DNA from: Symbiodinium natans
Lineage: Eukaryota; Sar; Dinophyceae; Suessiales; Symbiodiniaceae
Direction: 5' to 3'
DNA length: 64,000 nt
Assembly: GCA_905221605.1 (NCBI GenBank)
Contig: CAJNDS010000105.1
Span: 107,001-171,000 of the forward strand
Shown: one piece after another, positions 52,543 to 62,801 of the stretch
How positions within the stretch are numbered: position 1 is the first letter of the stretch
Layout: every line of letters starts with the position of its first letter
Translations under genes and position numbers: made by a program
The notes under the pieces: model-generated
Seen by the model: only the letters and a program-made list of their open reading frames with translations
Told to the model about the DNA's origin: nothing
Databases searched by the model: none

Positions 52543-53295
52543 AAACATGAGTTGTGCAGGGCCTCTACGCCCAAAACATTTTCAACTTGAGTGGCACGGA
52601 GGCTTTGTCCCAATCCACTTCTAGTCGTCCAACAGTGTCCTACAGTGAGGGTCGTAGTATTCGGGGACTATTGGGGTACCCCGAGTTTAGGACACCCGCC
52701 AATGCTTAAGCTCTCGGAACTATCAGAGCTCGACCGACCCTTTGACCAACCCTGATACCCTAGAAGCCTCAAGAAGCCTCAAGAAGCCTCAAGCCCCAAA
52801 CCCTGAACTAAGCAGCCCTAAGAAGCCCTGAGAAGCCCTAAGAAGCCCTAAGAAGCCCTAAGCCCCAAACCCTAAACCGTGAATTCTCTAGGCCCTAAAA
52901 CCCTGTCTGGTTGAAGCTAGAAGAGATGACAGGGCATGTCAACAACTACCCGTCGTAGGATTGTGCCCTGCCAGATATCCTGAGCAAAACCGCACTAGGT
53001 TTAGGGTTTAGGGTTTAGGGCTTGCACTCGGCCCAGAGCACCAGTGATTTGGCAGCGCCGACTGCTCACAGAGGTAATGTTTTGTCTGTCCAAAATGGTA
53101 TTTGTGAATCCTTAGAACCATTTTTTCACATGGGGATGCCCCACAGCAAGACAACCACCCGAAGCCCTATATCCTAAACCCTAAACCCTAAACCCTAAAT
53201 CCTAAACCCTAAGCCCTAAACCCTAAATCCTCTAAAAGCAGCCAAGGCCTCCAAATTCAGCTGGACACCATGGCCCCCCTGTCGCGATTTAAGGG

Positions 53296-53430
53296 TAGGA
53301 TGTTCCCCCTTCTTCTAACAGCCCTTAATAGGGATTATTTTGCTCCTACTATAATCCCGAGTAAAGGATTATTTTACTCCTGTTATAATCCCGATTCAGG
53401 ACTTTTAGTATATTAGTGGGAACATGCCAA
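53296..53430. mobile_element. MITE-like element B, copy 5
   Basis: AGGATGTTCCCCCTTCTTCT at the left and TAGTGGGAACATGCCAAGC at the right. A 43-bp internal segment (GATTATTTTGCTCCTACTAT) is duplicated. Confidence 0.75.
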
Positions 53431-54226
53431 GCTCCAGGGTAGGTTCTTTCAGGGGTGTTGCTATAAGGCTTAGGGATTGCGGGCCTGCAGAGTTTAGGGG
53501 TTTTGGGTTCTGAGGCGAAGGAACTCCCAAAAACTCTGGGGTTGCAAGGCGGGTTTCACTTGGGGCTGAGAGGGCTTCTGGACTTTGAAAGGGCTCAGGG
53601 TTTAGGGCTCTCGGAGGGAGCCGCAACTAGAATCGAAGCCCCATAGCACGAGCGTAAAGTCCTACTGTTAGGCCCAAACCGAAGATGTTTAGACTCTAAA
53701 CCTCAAAAGCCCGGGAGCAAGAATGGTTGTGCCGTGGTTTCCGGTTTCGGGTTTAGGTGGACGTAGATACCGGAGTTTGGCTCCGAATTCCTTTTGTATG
53801 GTACACAAGGACCTTGTGGGCTCGGGACTTCATCATCTGATGGGTGGGCTTGAAGGCTTCGGGGTCCCCGAAAGGAAGGGGGGTTTAGGGTTCAGGGATA
53901 CAGGATTTAGGGTTTAGGGTTGAGGGTTTTCGGGCTGAGGGTTTTAGTCAATGTTGGGGGCCTAGCGAATGGAGCTCAGGGGTTTTGCAAGGTTTAGGTT
54001 GAGCAGTTATAGTCCTAAACCCTAAGCCCTGCATCTTCTCAACCCCAAATACTAAACCCCTGAAACCCCAAATCCTAAATCTCTTAAACCCTAAAACCCT
54101 TAGACCCTAAAACCCCACAACCCTAAACCCCTAAAACCCCGACCCTAAAACCCCAAACCCCTAGAAACCCTAAACCCTAAACCCTAAACCCTGGGAAGTT
54201 GGTTCACAGGGTTCTTAAGCCCTACA

Positions 54227-54283
54227 GCTGAGGCTTTCAACACGGCCATGCGCGCCTGCGCGTCGGGCGAGGCCTGGACACAG
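54227..54283 (+). CDS. PPR exon 7
   Basis: Frame [18 protein letters not shown], 'a.[11 protein letters not shown]..W..A', spans the first helix and the start of the second. A GC donor is CACAG|GCGCGG; the frame stays open to DLS. Confidence 0.6.
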
Positions 54284-54384
54284 GCGCGGGACTTATCATA
54301 AGGACCTCTCTCTGTATTTATTGATAAGAAATATATATATATATGTATATATATATACATTAATATTTTTGCATATATATATAC

Positions 54385-54415
<31 letters not shown>

Positions 54416-54416
54416 C

Positions 54417-54466
<50 letters not shown>

Positions 54467-55319
54467 GCATCTACGTATAGACCTTGAACCTTAAACCCTC
54501 AGGCCCAAATATCCCTGAACCCGGAGACCTACCTGGATGCCGCAGACAAGAAGCCCGGATTTAGGGCATATAGGTGTTTAGGATTCTAGGGTTTAGGGAT
54601 TTGTGGTTAAGGCGTTCAGGGGCGTTGGAATACCCGAGAGCCACGTGCGAGGGGCCCTTATCTTGGAAGAGGCTTTTAGGGTTCACTATAGAAATTGTAC
54701 AGGGTTTGGGTCGCACTAAGTTTTGACCGAAAGTTTTGAGTTGTTGGAACCTAGGTTCACATTTTGGGGGGAGGGAAGGGTTCAGGGTCTAGGGTCTAGG
54801 GTCTAGGGTCTAGGGTCTAGGGTCTAGGGTTTAGGGTTTAGGGTTTAGGGTTTAGGGTTTAGGGTTTAGGGTTTAGGGTTTAGGGTTTAGGGTTTAGGGT
54901 TTAGGGTTTAGGGTTTAGGGTTTAGGGAGGAGGGTTTAGGGAGGAGGCGGGGGGTGGGGGGTGGTCGGGGCCTTTTGGGAGACCTTCCAGGCCTTTGAGG
55001 TGCGGGACCTTTTGGCCCCTGGGGCCTTTGTGGTCTCCGAACGCACTTTGGAATCCTTTGGAACAATTTACTTGAATTCGGCTGTTTAGACAAACAACTT
55101 GAGAAAAACACAATGACGCCACATACATTGTTCTTTTAAATTTGTCTTGAGGGTCAGGGTTTAGGGTTTAGGGTATGAGACCCTCCAACCTTAAACGGTC
55201 CTAGGCCCGGTGATGTTCTCACGCATGTTGAGGGTGTGAGCTGAAGGCTGCAATGTTGTTCTAAACCCTAAACCCTAAACCCTAAACCCTAAACCCCCTG
55301 AACACTTGCATGCTTGGAG
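54284..55319. repeat. Intron-like stretch
   Basis: (AT)n microsatellite 54330-54468, open fragment ETYLDAADKKPG at about 54524-54559, seven GTCTAGG units then TTTAGGG at 54783-54930, CCCTAAA 55258-55300. Confidence 0.55.
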
Positions 55320-55411
55320 CCCATGCGGGTGGTCCAGGCGCAGGAGTTGTTCCTGGAGCTCCGCGCCGGGCAGCTTGAGCCGACGGCCATTACGCTCCTC
55401 CATCGCGTCAG
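55320..55411 (+). CDS. PPR exon 8
   Basis: Frame PMRVVQAQELFLELRAGQLE then PTAITLLHRV: the second helix 'a.eLF.eLr..gl.Pt.iTl' and the beginning of the next unit. CCCTAAA before, TTCAGGG/TTTAGGG after. Confidence 0.6.
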
Positions 55412-55848
55412 GGGGGGGTTCAGGGTTTAGGGTTTAGGGTTTCGGGTCTAGAACTTAGGGTTTAAGGTTTAGGAGAACGCAGGCATGCGGATGGGCTTTA
55501 GGGTGTTTGGGGTTTTGCAAGGTTTTTAGAGATCCCGGTTTGGTGAAAGTTTAGGGTTGAAGTTAAGGCGATGCAGTTTCAAGGGGCAGATCTCAAGGGG
55601 TCGGGTTTCTGTTGCAGTGGGGGGTGAACCCTAACCGCCCCGACATTCAACTAGGGTTCTTGTCTGACATTGCACAGTTTGGGCCTTGTTTCCTGTAATT
55701 CGCCCCTTGGGTTCTGCAGGGCTTTTGAAGGTTTGCTCGGCTTTTGGGTCTAAGGCTAGGGGGGTTACAGCACTTGAAAGTTCACGTGCCTAAACCCTAG
55801 ACCCTAAACCCTAAACCCTAAACCCTAACTCTGAACCCGAGCATCGAG
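55412..55848. repeat. Intron-like stretch
   Basis: TTTAGGG-like units at 55419-55475 and CCCTAAA at 55793-55840; acceptor CATCGAG. Confidence 0.6.
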
Positions 55849-55937
55849 GTTCAGCGCAGTAGCGGCAGCCTTGCGCGGGACCTGGCGCCGGGCGGTGGCG
55901 CTGGTCGCAGAGGCTGGCGCGCCCACTCGCGAAGTCG
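55849..55937 (+). CDS. PPR exon 9
   Basis: Frame FSAVAAALRGTWRRAVALVA then EAGAPTREV: 'fsa.isal...W..AvaLv.ea', a nearly complete PPR unit read through without a break between helices. Donor uncertain. Confidence 0.6.
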
Positions 55938-55951
55938 GACAGATATGATAG

Positions 55952-56091
55952 CTACTAATTGCTTAACAACCCCGGAAAAATAAGAAATATTCTATTATAA
56001 CTACTAATTGCTTAAGAACCCCGGAAAGATAAGAAATATTCTTCCTTGTCAGGGATGCTTTTTCTTTTGGGGGCTCTTAAGCAGATAGTAG
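55952..56091. mobile_element. MITE-like element A, copy 4, left end duplicated
   Basis: Left end CTACTAATTGCTTAACAACC at 55952 is repeated at 56000 as CTACTAATTGCTTAAGAACC with the following AAGAAATATTCT. Right end GGCTCTTAAGCAGATAGTAG. Confidence 0.8.
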
Positions 56092-56180
56092 ATAAGGGTT
56101 TATATTGCTGTTCTTGGTGAGTGTATATGTGGTTCCTTTTTTATCTTGGTGAGTGTATATATTGGGTGTCCTTTTGGGGA

Positions 56181-57489
56181 TATAAGAAATATAGACCCTT
56201 AGATGGATTGAGTTTTCGCGCAACAAAGACCTTGTTTCCAGGTTTGCACCTAATGACTCTCCATCTCGAATGGTGGGAAATCCACAAGACGCGCCTACTA
56301 CATGTCGACAAACTGCCCTGAAGCAAGTTGGTCCTCTTGACCTTAAATGGAACAAGCCTAACACTCGATCCAAGAAACAGGGTTGGGGAGGGGATGATGC
56401 TGAATTAAACCTTGTTTTCACTTTCTGGGCAAAGTGGACTACTACGCAAAATCCTCATTCCGAACCGATTCAGTGTTGGTTGCAAGCATTTTTACTTTTT
56501 CTGCGTATTGGAGGACACAAAGCTAATTTTGTTCAACAAGCAGATTTTATTGGACGGTTCTTTGTACAAATTTCGCACGCTATCCATGAAGCTACTCAAG
56601 CTTTGTTGGATGCACAGTGAACAACTCCAAGAATTTCTTGACTTTCAGCCTCAGCCTTACAAATGGATTGACAATTTTCCTTTTGATCTCACATTTCCCA
56701 GCAACCTCTTCTTCGTTCCTGCTTGGGATTTGCAATGCACTTGCAGAAATCTGTCTCTTCTGCAAGCGCAAACTGTGATTGAACAAGGTGTCAATTGTCA
56801 AACCATTCGTATTCCGCCGCAGGCCTTTCTTGACGCAGTTTCTGGCAAAAGCTGTCAACTTCAAGACAAAGATCTTTCAGCTGAATGGCCCACCTTTCGC
56901 ATAAATGGCAAGTTCGCGCCGCCCACCTGGCTTACACAGGTATCGGATTGCAAGCTTTTGCCTATTCAGTTTCAAGAAATTACTTGCATTTCGCATTTGC
57001 CTCTGTCAACTTGGTGCAACATGGATCCTGTTGACATCAGGTGCAAATTGCGTGGCATCACCAAAAGGTTCATTGCGGCCAAGAGGAGATATGAATGCTT
57101 CAAAAAACATTTTTCTCAGGGTTATGGAGCTTGCTAATTTAAACGATGCACGCCTTCCACACTTCCTTTCCTCTGGGTGAAAAATGGATTTCCGTTGTCA
57201 TTTCTGTAAGCGACAAATTTTCTTCTGCAAAGCTCCTGACATGCTTCAATTTTTCTGCTTCAAAGCTGTGCTGCTTGATGCAGACACGGCCGCTGATTGG
57301 GTTCAACGCTTTGATGACACCATTGACTCTATCTCCTCTATCCTTGCGAAGCTTAACCATTGATCGGTAAATTCACGTCCTCGACCACTGATGTTGTGTG
57401 CTTGCTAACCGTGCTTAGTACAAATCTAAGCTGTCTCACCTTGATATGATTCACGACCTCGAGTCCGCAGTATAAGAAATATAGACCCT
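56181..57489 (+). mobile_element. Inserted, decayed coding element with 19-bp target duplication
   Basis: TATAAGAAATATAGACCCT occurs at 56181-56199 and 57471-57489. The 1,271 bp between them have a different style: AT-richer, no telomeric units, long coding-like stretches. Reading parts are an upstream frame (PLDLKWNKPNTRSKKQGWGG onward to 56617), a second frame from about 56610 to a stop at 57135 (FLDFQPQPYKWIDNFPFDLT; IAAKRRYECFKKHFSQGYGA) and a 59-codon frame from ATG 57184 (MDFRCHFCKRQIFF..). Frames change near 56610, so it is not intact. No transposase or reverse transcriptase motif was recognised. No poly-A tail is seen. Confidence 0.6.
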
Positions 57490-57785
57490 ACTTCATGCTG
57501 CCCCATAGACTTCCGGTTATTGGAAAGGATGCTTAGCGCTTGCAAGGTGTGAATCGCGTTTTTTGGGTTTCGACCTTCAGTTGCGGATCCTGTTTTGTGC
57601 ATTACCTACCTCTAAGTTATAATGTCTTCTCACACTCTACAATGACAACACAAATTGCCCACCCTAAACCCTAAACCCTAAACCCTAAACCCTAAACCCT
57701 AAACCCTAAACCCTAAACCCTAAACCCTAAACCCTAAACCCTAAACCCTAAACCCTAAACCCTAAACCCTAAACCCTATCTTCAG
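57490..57785 (-). repeat. 17-unit CCCTAAA array before a PPR exon
   Basis: Unique sequence to 57660, then a nearly perfect CCCTAAA array at 57662-57779 that ends as CTATCTTCAG, the acceptor. Confidence 0.9.
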
Positions 57786-57870
57786 CTTCCACTCTGAAGA
57801 GGCCCGGCATAGCAGCGTTCGATTGGACGCGGCCTTCTTCTCCACCCTCATCGCGGGACTGGACGGCGAG
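57786..57870 (+). CDS. PPR exon 10 (first helix)
   Basis: Frame FHSEEARHSSVRLDAAFFST then LIAGLDGE; 'd.a.fstLIagl' is the first helix. GC donor (GGCGAG|GCCGTG), phase 0. Joined to the next exon it reads GLDGE|AWEVALALL, a clean PPR. Confidence 0.7.
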
Positions 57871-58529
57871 GCCGTGGGGAGTTAGGAGTGGTGCTTTGGT
57901 TTAGGGTTTAGGGTTTAGGGTTTAGGGTTTAGGGTTTCGGGTTTCGGGTTTCGGGTTTCGGGTTTAGGTATGAAGGGTTTTATACGGCTTAGTGGCCTGG
58001 AGGTTATTCAGAATGTTCGAGGGACCTTCCTGGCTTAGGGGCTGGGTAGTGAACCTTTAGCCTGTTTGGTTATATAGAAGCCTACTATATGTCAAAGGTT
58101 CACCTGTTTTGGGGCTGGGCTATTCAGCCCCTAAGCAGGGCTTGTTCTTGTCAGATAAGGTTTGTGAAGTTGACGCCCCAAACCCACACCCTTCAGCTCA
58201 ACACCCGAAGCCCATGAGTGGCGCATGGTGCCTTCACGTCGGTTGTAGTCGTACCCGGACATACACATCAGTACCGAACGTCCGCAATCCAAACGTAGGT
58301 AGGTACCCTGAGCACCTCAGAAGCCCGAGAAGACCCGCTCCACAAACCCGAAACCCTGAAAGCCCGAAGACCTAAGCCCGTCAAAGCCCTAAAACCCTAC
58401 ACCCGCGAGCCCCTCGAGAGCCAGGGGGGCTTATGTAGGCATTCGGGTTTAGGGTTTAGGGTTTAGGGTTTAGGGTTTAGGGCTTAGCCCTGAAGACCTT
58501 GGGTTAGGGAAGCCCAGAGCTGACGGAAG
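57871..58529. repeat. Intron with GC donor, 659 bp
   Basis: TTTAGGG then TTTCGGG units at 57899-57965, unique core, degenerate CCCGAAA at 58343-58380, TTTAGGG 58445-58485, acceptor GACGGAAG. Confidence 0.7.
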
Positions 58530-58575
58530 GCGTGGGAGGTGGCGCTTGCCTTGCTGGCAGACATGCTCAGGAGAG
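58530..58575 (+). CDS. PPR exon 11 (second helix)
   Basis: Frame AWEVALALLADMLRRG, 'Wevalalladm..rg', the second helix. Donor GT (AGAG|GTTTGGGGTTTAGGG), again merging with the array. Confidence 0.7.
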
Positions 58576-59699
58576 GTTTGGGGTTTAGGGTTTAGGGTTT
58601 AGGGTTTAGGGTTCAGGGTTCAGGGTTCAGGGTTTAGGGTTTAGGGTTTAGGGTTCAGGGTTCAGGGTTCAGGGTTCAGGGTTCAGGGTTTAGAGCTCCA
58701 TCTGGGAGGGGTGGAGCGTTGTGGAGCTCGAAGCCGAAAGCCCTGAAGCCCTTAAATCCGGAACCCCCTAAACCGAAAACCCTAAACCCTAAACCTTATA
58801 AGCCCTGTAAGCCCTATAAACCCCAAACCCTCAGGGACATGCGATTCCAGATCAAAAAAGAACACCTAACCCCTAAACCCTAAACCCAACCTGAAACTCG
58901 AGCTACATAGGCCCTCTAGCATGATTACAAGGGACTCTGAGGAGTGTGTTGACAGAGCGAGACTCTGAATTAAGCCCTATACCACCACAAGCCCTCAAAC
59001 CCTGAAAGTCTGGAAGTAGGCGGACCTTTGAGTGTACTTTCAGACATTCCTCACAGTCCCGTGTCCTTCATGCGAAGCCGTAAACCCTAAACCCTAGCCC
59101 TAAACCCTAAACCCCAGATATGACTACCGAAGCTTGAGGGTGCCCCTTAGGGTCTAGGGTTTAGGGTTTAGGGTTTAGGGTTTAGGGTTTAGGGTTTAGG
59201 GTTTAGGGTTTAGGGTTTAGGGACTCGAAGCATAAAGCGGCGGGCCGCCCGAGAGGAGGGACATTCCTGCCGACAGCTGGGTGTTCTCCTCGTGCATGAG
59301 CACGTGCGAGAAGGCAGGACCTACAGTCTCACGTTTTGCTTGACGTGCTGGCTTGCTGATTATGCGTATGTGCGCATGTTTAGGTACCAATACAGAGAGC
59401 GCGAGCGAGGGAGGGAGAGAGAGAGAGAGTGAGAGGGAGCCCGACACATACTCCCCCACTCCCAGCCAGCAAGCTCAGCGTTGCAGGCATCCAGCTGGAT
59501 CGCAGCCCTTGGAATTTTCAGCAGCCAGCCTCGTGAAAGCCCCCCCCCCCGTAAGATGGACACTTAAAGGCTATGCTGCACGTGCGTGCCTTGTAAACAA
59601 ATACTTTACAAAGCAAACACCCGCAGAATAGACGCAACGCACCCGCAGAATAGACGAATTGCACCCTGTCAGCGCACTGTGTCCTGGGTGGGGGCGCAG

Positions 59700-59995
59700 A
59701 GGGTGCGGAGGGCGCGGAGGGCGCGGAGGGGGCGGAGGGCGCGGAGGGGGCGGAGGGCGCGGAGGGGGCGGAGGGCGCGGAGGGGGCGGAGGGGGGGGGA
59801 GGGCGGCGGGAGGGCGCGGAGAGCGCGGAGGGCGTGGAGGGCGCGGGAGGGCGCGAGGGCGCGGGAGGGCGCGGAGGGCGCGGTGCGCGCGGAGGGCGCG
59901 GCGGAGGGCGCGGCGGAGGGCGCGGAGCGTGCAGAGGGCGGAAGGGCGCGGAGGGTGTGGAGCTAGGGCGCGGGCTTGCAAACGCGGAGGGCGCG
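59700..59995 (+). repeat. GGAGGGCGC minisatellite
   Basis: About thirty 9-bp units GCGGAGGGC with GGGG and AGGG variants. Units of nine keep every frame open, giving Arg/Gly- or Pro/Ala-rich text on the two strands. Confidence 0.95.
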
Positions 59996-60371
59996 GAGGG
60001 GCATCCACGTGTCCCCATATCCCCTGCCCATCAACCGAATGTCACTCTCCCCTTCCGCACCGAACCCGTCCGTCAACCTCCATGCATGGTCCACGCCTCC
60101 CCACACCACGCCCCTCTCCAGCAAAATATTCCGAACCCCCTCCCTTGACCGTGTCCTCTCCGCGGTCCGCGGCCTCCCGTCAAAATTCATTCGGTCCGAC
60201 CCTCCAAGAAGCGATCCGATAGAACGCCTTCCGCATTGAAGCGCCAAACGAGAACCCAATTTCAGAATTGGTTTTCGGGAAAAATCCAAGAAAACAAAAA
60301 GCACGCGCAGAATAGACGTTAAGCGTCCAAGGCACCCCCCCCCCCTTCCCCCCCCCCTCCCCCCCTGTGCA

Positions 60372-60407
60372 TTTTTTTTTTTTTTTTTTTGGGGGGGGGG
60401 GGGGGGG
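60372..60407 (+). repeat. Poly-T / poly-G junction
   Basis: Nineteen T followed directly by seventeen G, preceded by C-runs at 60335-60365. Confidence 0.9.
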
Positions 60408-61715
60408 CTGGGGAGGATTGTGTTTGGGTTTCGGTTTGAGACCTTGCGCCCGAACTTTCAGAAGACAATTCAACCCAGCAATCCTGCTTCGGGGTTTAGG
60501 GTTCAGGACCCTAAACCCTAAACCCTTAAACCCAGGGCTGTTTCGGGTCCAGAGTGGGAGCCTTGGTTGCTCCATCCCTGCTTCGCAAGGGCCCCAAAAG
60601 AGGGAAAACCTCAACCCCGAAGCCGCAGACAGCATATGGGATTTAGGGTTTAGGGTTTAAGGTTTAGGGTTTAGGGTTTAGGGTTTTGGGTTGAGCTTAT
60701 ATAGCCCAAGTTCTAAGCCCCGTTACAGAGCTTTGGTTGTTTTGGTCTGCGTTGGTTTACGCTTCCTTCCTGTGCTACGTAGACCCTGCACCTCCCCAAA
60801 CCCGAAAATAGAACCCAAAACATATCGTCTCAAAATCTAAGCGTCCGGCACTCCGGAAAACTCTATACGACTTAATTGGGTTTAGGGCTTAGGGTTTTGG
60901 GCTTAGTCTTCGGATGATGGGGTTTAGGGTTCAGGATTGAGGCTAGGACCCAGAGTAGGCCCTTATTGCCTTTTTTGGGACTTGGGTTCCCCTTATAAGC
61001 CCCTTAAAACCAAAAAAGGGTTAGTAGGGTTTAGGGTTTAGGGTTTTCCCAGGCTACTCTTGGGTCTAGTAGGGTTTAGGGGTTCAGGGATGGTGGAAAG
61101 GTCTGTAACCTATGGGCCCCTGTAACCTCACAAACACATTGAGCTCCCCAAACCCCTAAAACACCTATTAGCATCTACCTGTGGTGTTTGGGGGCGGGGG
61201 GGGGAACTTGGGATGCTCAGGGTTTATGGGGGTCCGGGAGAACGCCACGGGCTTCAGGGCACTAAGCTTTCTTTCTCACCGCCCGCTCTGCTACAGCTCC
61301 CCTTCCCCCGAATCTCTATGGGGTTTAGGCTTTAGGACCCCTAAGACCCCAATCCCTAAACCCTCAACCTTTCGGGGCCCACGCCCAGGCGACATGCAAA
61401 CTCAGCAGTGGCAGCCAGAACTTTGGATCAACTTCAGTTTTTTTTTTTAATCCACCCGGCAAATTAGGGTTCAGGGCTTAGGTTAGGGTTTAGGGTTGAG
61501 GGTTGAGGGTTGAGGGTTGAGGGTTTCGGACTGTGTTGACAATATGCCGTTCATAGCAGCACATCTAGGCCTTCAAGCTTTTCCTTAAGGAAGAGCCTTT
61601 GCAGGACATACCTCGTCAGCCATCATCGGCACCCTCACTATCTTCCTAAGGTATTGTGCTCTTTACACCCTGAGACCATGAGGTCCTCATGAGGTCCTCA
61701 GCCCTTAGCCCTGAG

Positions 61716-61757
61716 GATGCCAGTGCTTTCAGCAGCGCGGTCAGCGCCTGTGGCAAG
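61716..61757 (+). CDS. PPR exon 12 (first helix)
   Basis: Fourteen codons, DASAFSSAVSACGK, after CCTGAG; GC donor (GGCAAG|GCGCCC), phase 0. 'd...fssaisAcgK' is the first helix. The next exon begins AELWEGAL, giving SACGK|AELWEGALTLF. Confidence 0.75.
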
Positions 61758-62303
61758 GCGCCCTAAGGGCTGGAAGTTTAGGTGTTCAGCGGGATTACAC
61801 CCCCTCCACCCCTAGCCACAGCTTCCCTGAAGGCTTGAATGAAGTAGCGCCCCCCCCCCCCCCCCCCCCCTAGAAAGGCACTACGTAGGAGCCTCTAGGT
61901 ACTTGCTACTTTCTTGCGGGTAGATCTCGACCTCTGAGCATGAGCCCTTCATTTCAGAAACCCTATATGCCCAAAACCCCACCGTGCAGACTATGAGCAT
62001 GTCCTCCATAGGTGTTACCCTTCATACCCACCCCCGAAAACCGTAGATTCCGTTCAACCCTGAACCCTGAACCCTGAACCCTAAACCCTAAACCCCAACC
62101 CCTAAACCCCAAGCCCTAAACCCTAAACCCCCAAAACCCCAAACCCTAAAGAATGCGAATCCCAAGCCAGGCGGAGCTGTTCTAAACCCTAAACCCTAAA
62201 CCCTAAACCCTAAACCCTAAACCCTAAACCCTAAACCCCAAACCCTAAACCCTAAACCCTAAACCCTAAACTAAAACCATAAAGAATGCGAATCCCAAGC
62301 CAG
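61758..62303. repeat. Intron with duplicated acceptor
   Basis: C-run 61851-61870, CCCTGAA/CCCTAAA 62055-62146, first copy of a 32-bp phrase 62147-62178, CCCTAAA 62183-62277, second copy 62280-62311. Each copy carries the acceptor GCCAG|GCGGAGCT; only the second continues into the exon. Confidence 0.8.
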
Positions 62304-62354
62304 GCGGAGCTCTGGGAGGGTGCCCTCACTCTTTTCGAGTCGGCGGGGCCCAAG
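62304..62354 (+). CDS. PPR exon 13 (second helix)
   Basis: Frame AELWEGALTLFESAGPK after AAGCCAG; '.W.gAL.Lf..a' is the second helix. The 3' limit is uncertain. Confidence 0.7.
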
Positions 62355-62756
62355 CGACGATCCTTGGCTGCCGCTCAGGGCTTTTGTGGTTTGGGGTGGC
62401 TTTACGGTTTAAGGAGTTTTTGGAGTGTTTTGGAGTTTTTGGAGATTTTGGAGTTTTGGAGTTTTGGGAGTTTTTAGTTTTTGGAGTTTTGGAGTTTGGC
62501 GGTTGAGTGCTCGGCGGTTTCTAGCTTGCCTGCCCCCAAGTTACATTAATAAGTCTCCTACTTGCTTGTCTCGCTGTTGTGTCTTGAGGTTAGAAGTGAG
62601 TTGTCTCTTTCTTGGAGAGAAACGTGTTGGGGCCCTACGGCCCTAAACCCTAAACCCTAAACCCTAAACCCTAAACCCTAAACCCTAAACCCTCCTAAAC
62701 CCTAACCCTAAACCCTAAACCCTAAACCCTAAACCCTAACCCCGAGAGAGAGAAAG
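62355..62756. repeat. Intron-like stretch
   Basis: TTTTGGAGT-like units at 62413-62498, CCCTAAA 62642-62745, acceptor GAGAAAG. Confidence 0.65.
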
Positions 62757-62801
62757 GAGACACCATCACCTTCAGCGCTGCCATCTCCGCCATGGAGAAG
62801 A
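62757..62801 (+). CDS. PPR exon 14 (first helix)
   Basis: Frame DTITFSAAISAMEK after GAGAAAG|GA. A GC donor (AAGA|GCATCT) leaves one base that with GC of the next exon restores Ser: AMEK(S)|RRWSEAL. CCCTAAA on both sides. Confidence 0.75.

Larger units (their letters stand above)
51782..54226. repeat. Intron-like stretch with two MITE-like B copies
   Basis: TTTAGGG-like units 51835-51930, CCCTAAA 52174-52212, MITE-like B 52441-52542 and 53296-53430, AGAAGCC(CT) tandem units 52760-52862, TTTAGGG 53000-53022, CCCTAAA 53170-53230, long degenerate CCCTAAA 54005-54195. Acceptor CCTACAG. Confidence 0.55.
58576..61715. repeat. Long intron-like stretch with GC-rich minisatellite
   Basis: TTTAGGG with TTCAGGG blocks 58577-58692, CCCTAAA 59082-59117, TTTAGGG 59152-59222, GA-rich tract 59405-59440, minisatellite 59700-59995, T/G runs 60372-60407, TTTAGGG 60640-60690, element D 60945-61021, GGGTTGA units 61490-61527. 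Open frames over 59.5-60.3 kb come from the minisatellite. Confidence 0.55.

Noticed and set aside
59518-60304. Overlapping Arg/Gly- and Pro/Ala-rich frames on both strands
   Set aside because: By-products of a 9-bp GC-rich minisatellite that lacks stops in every frame.
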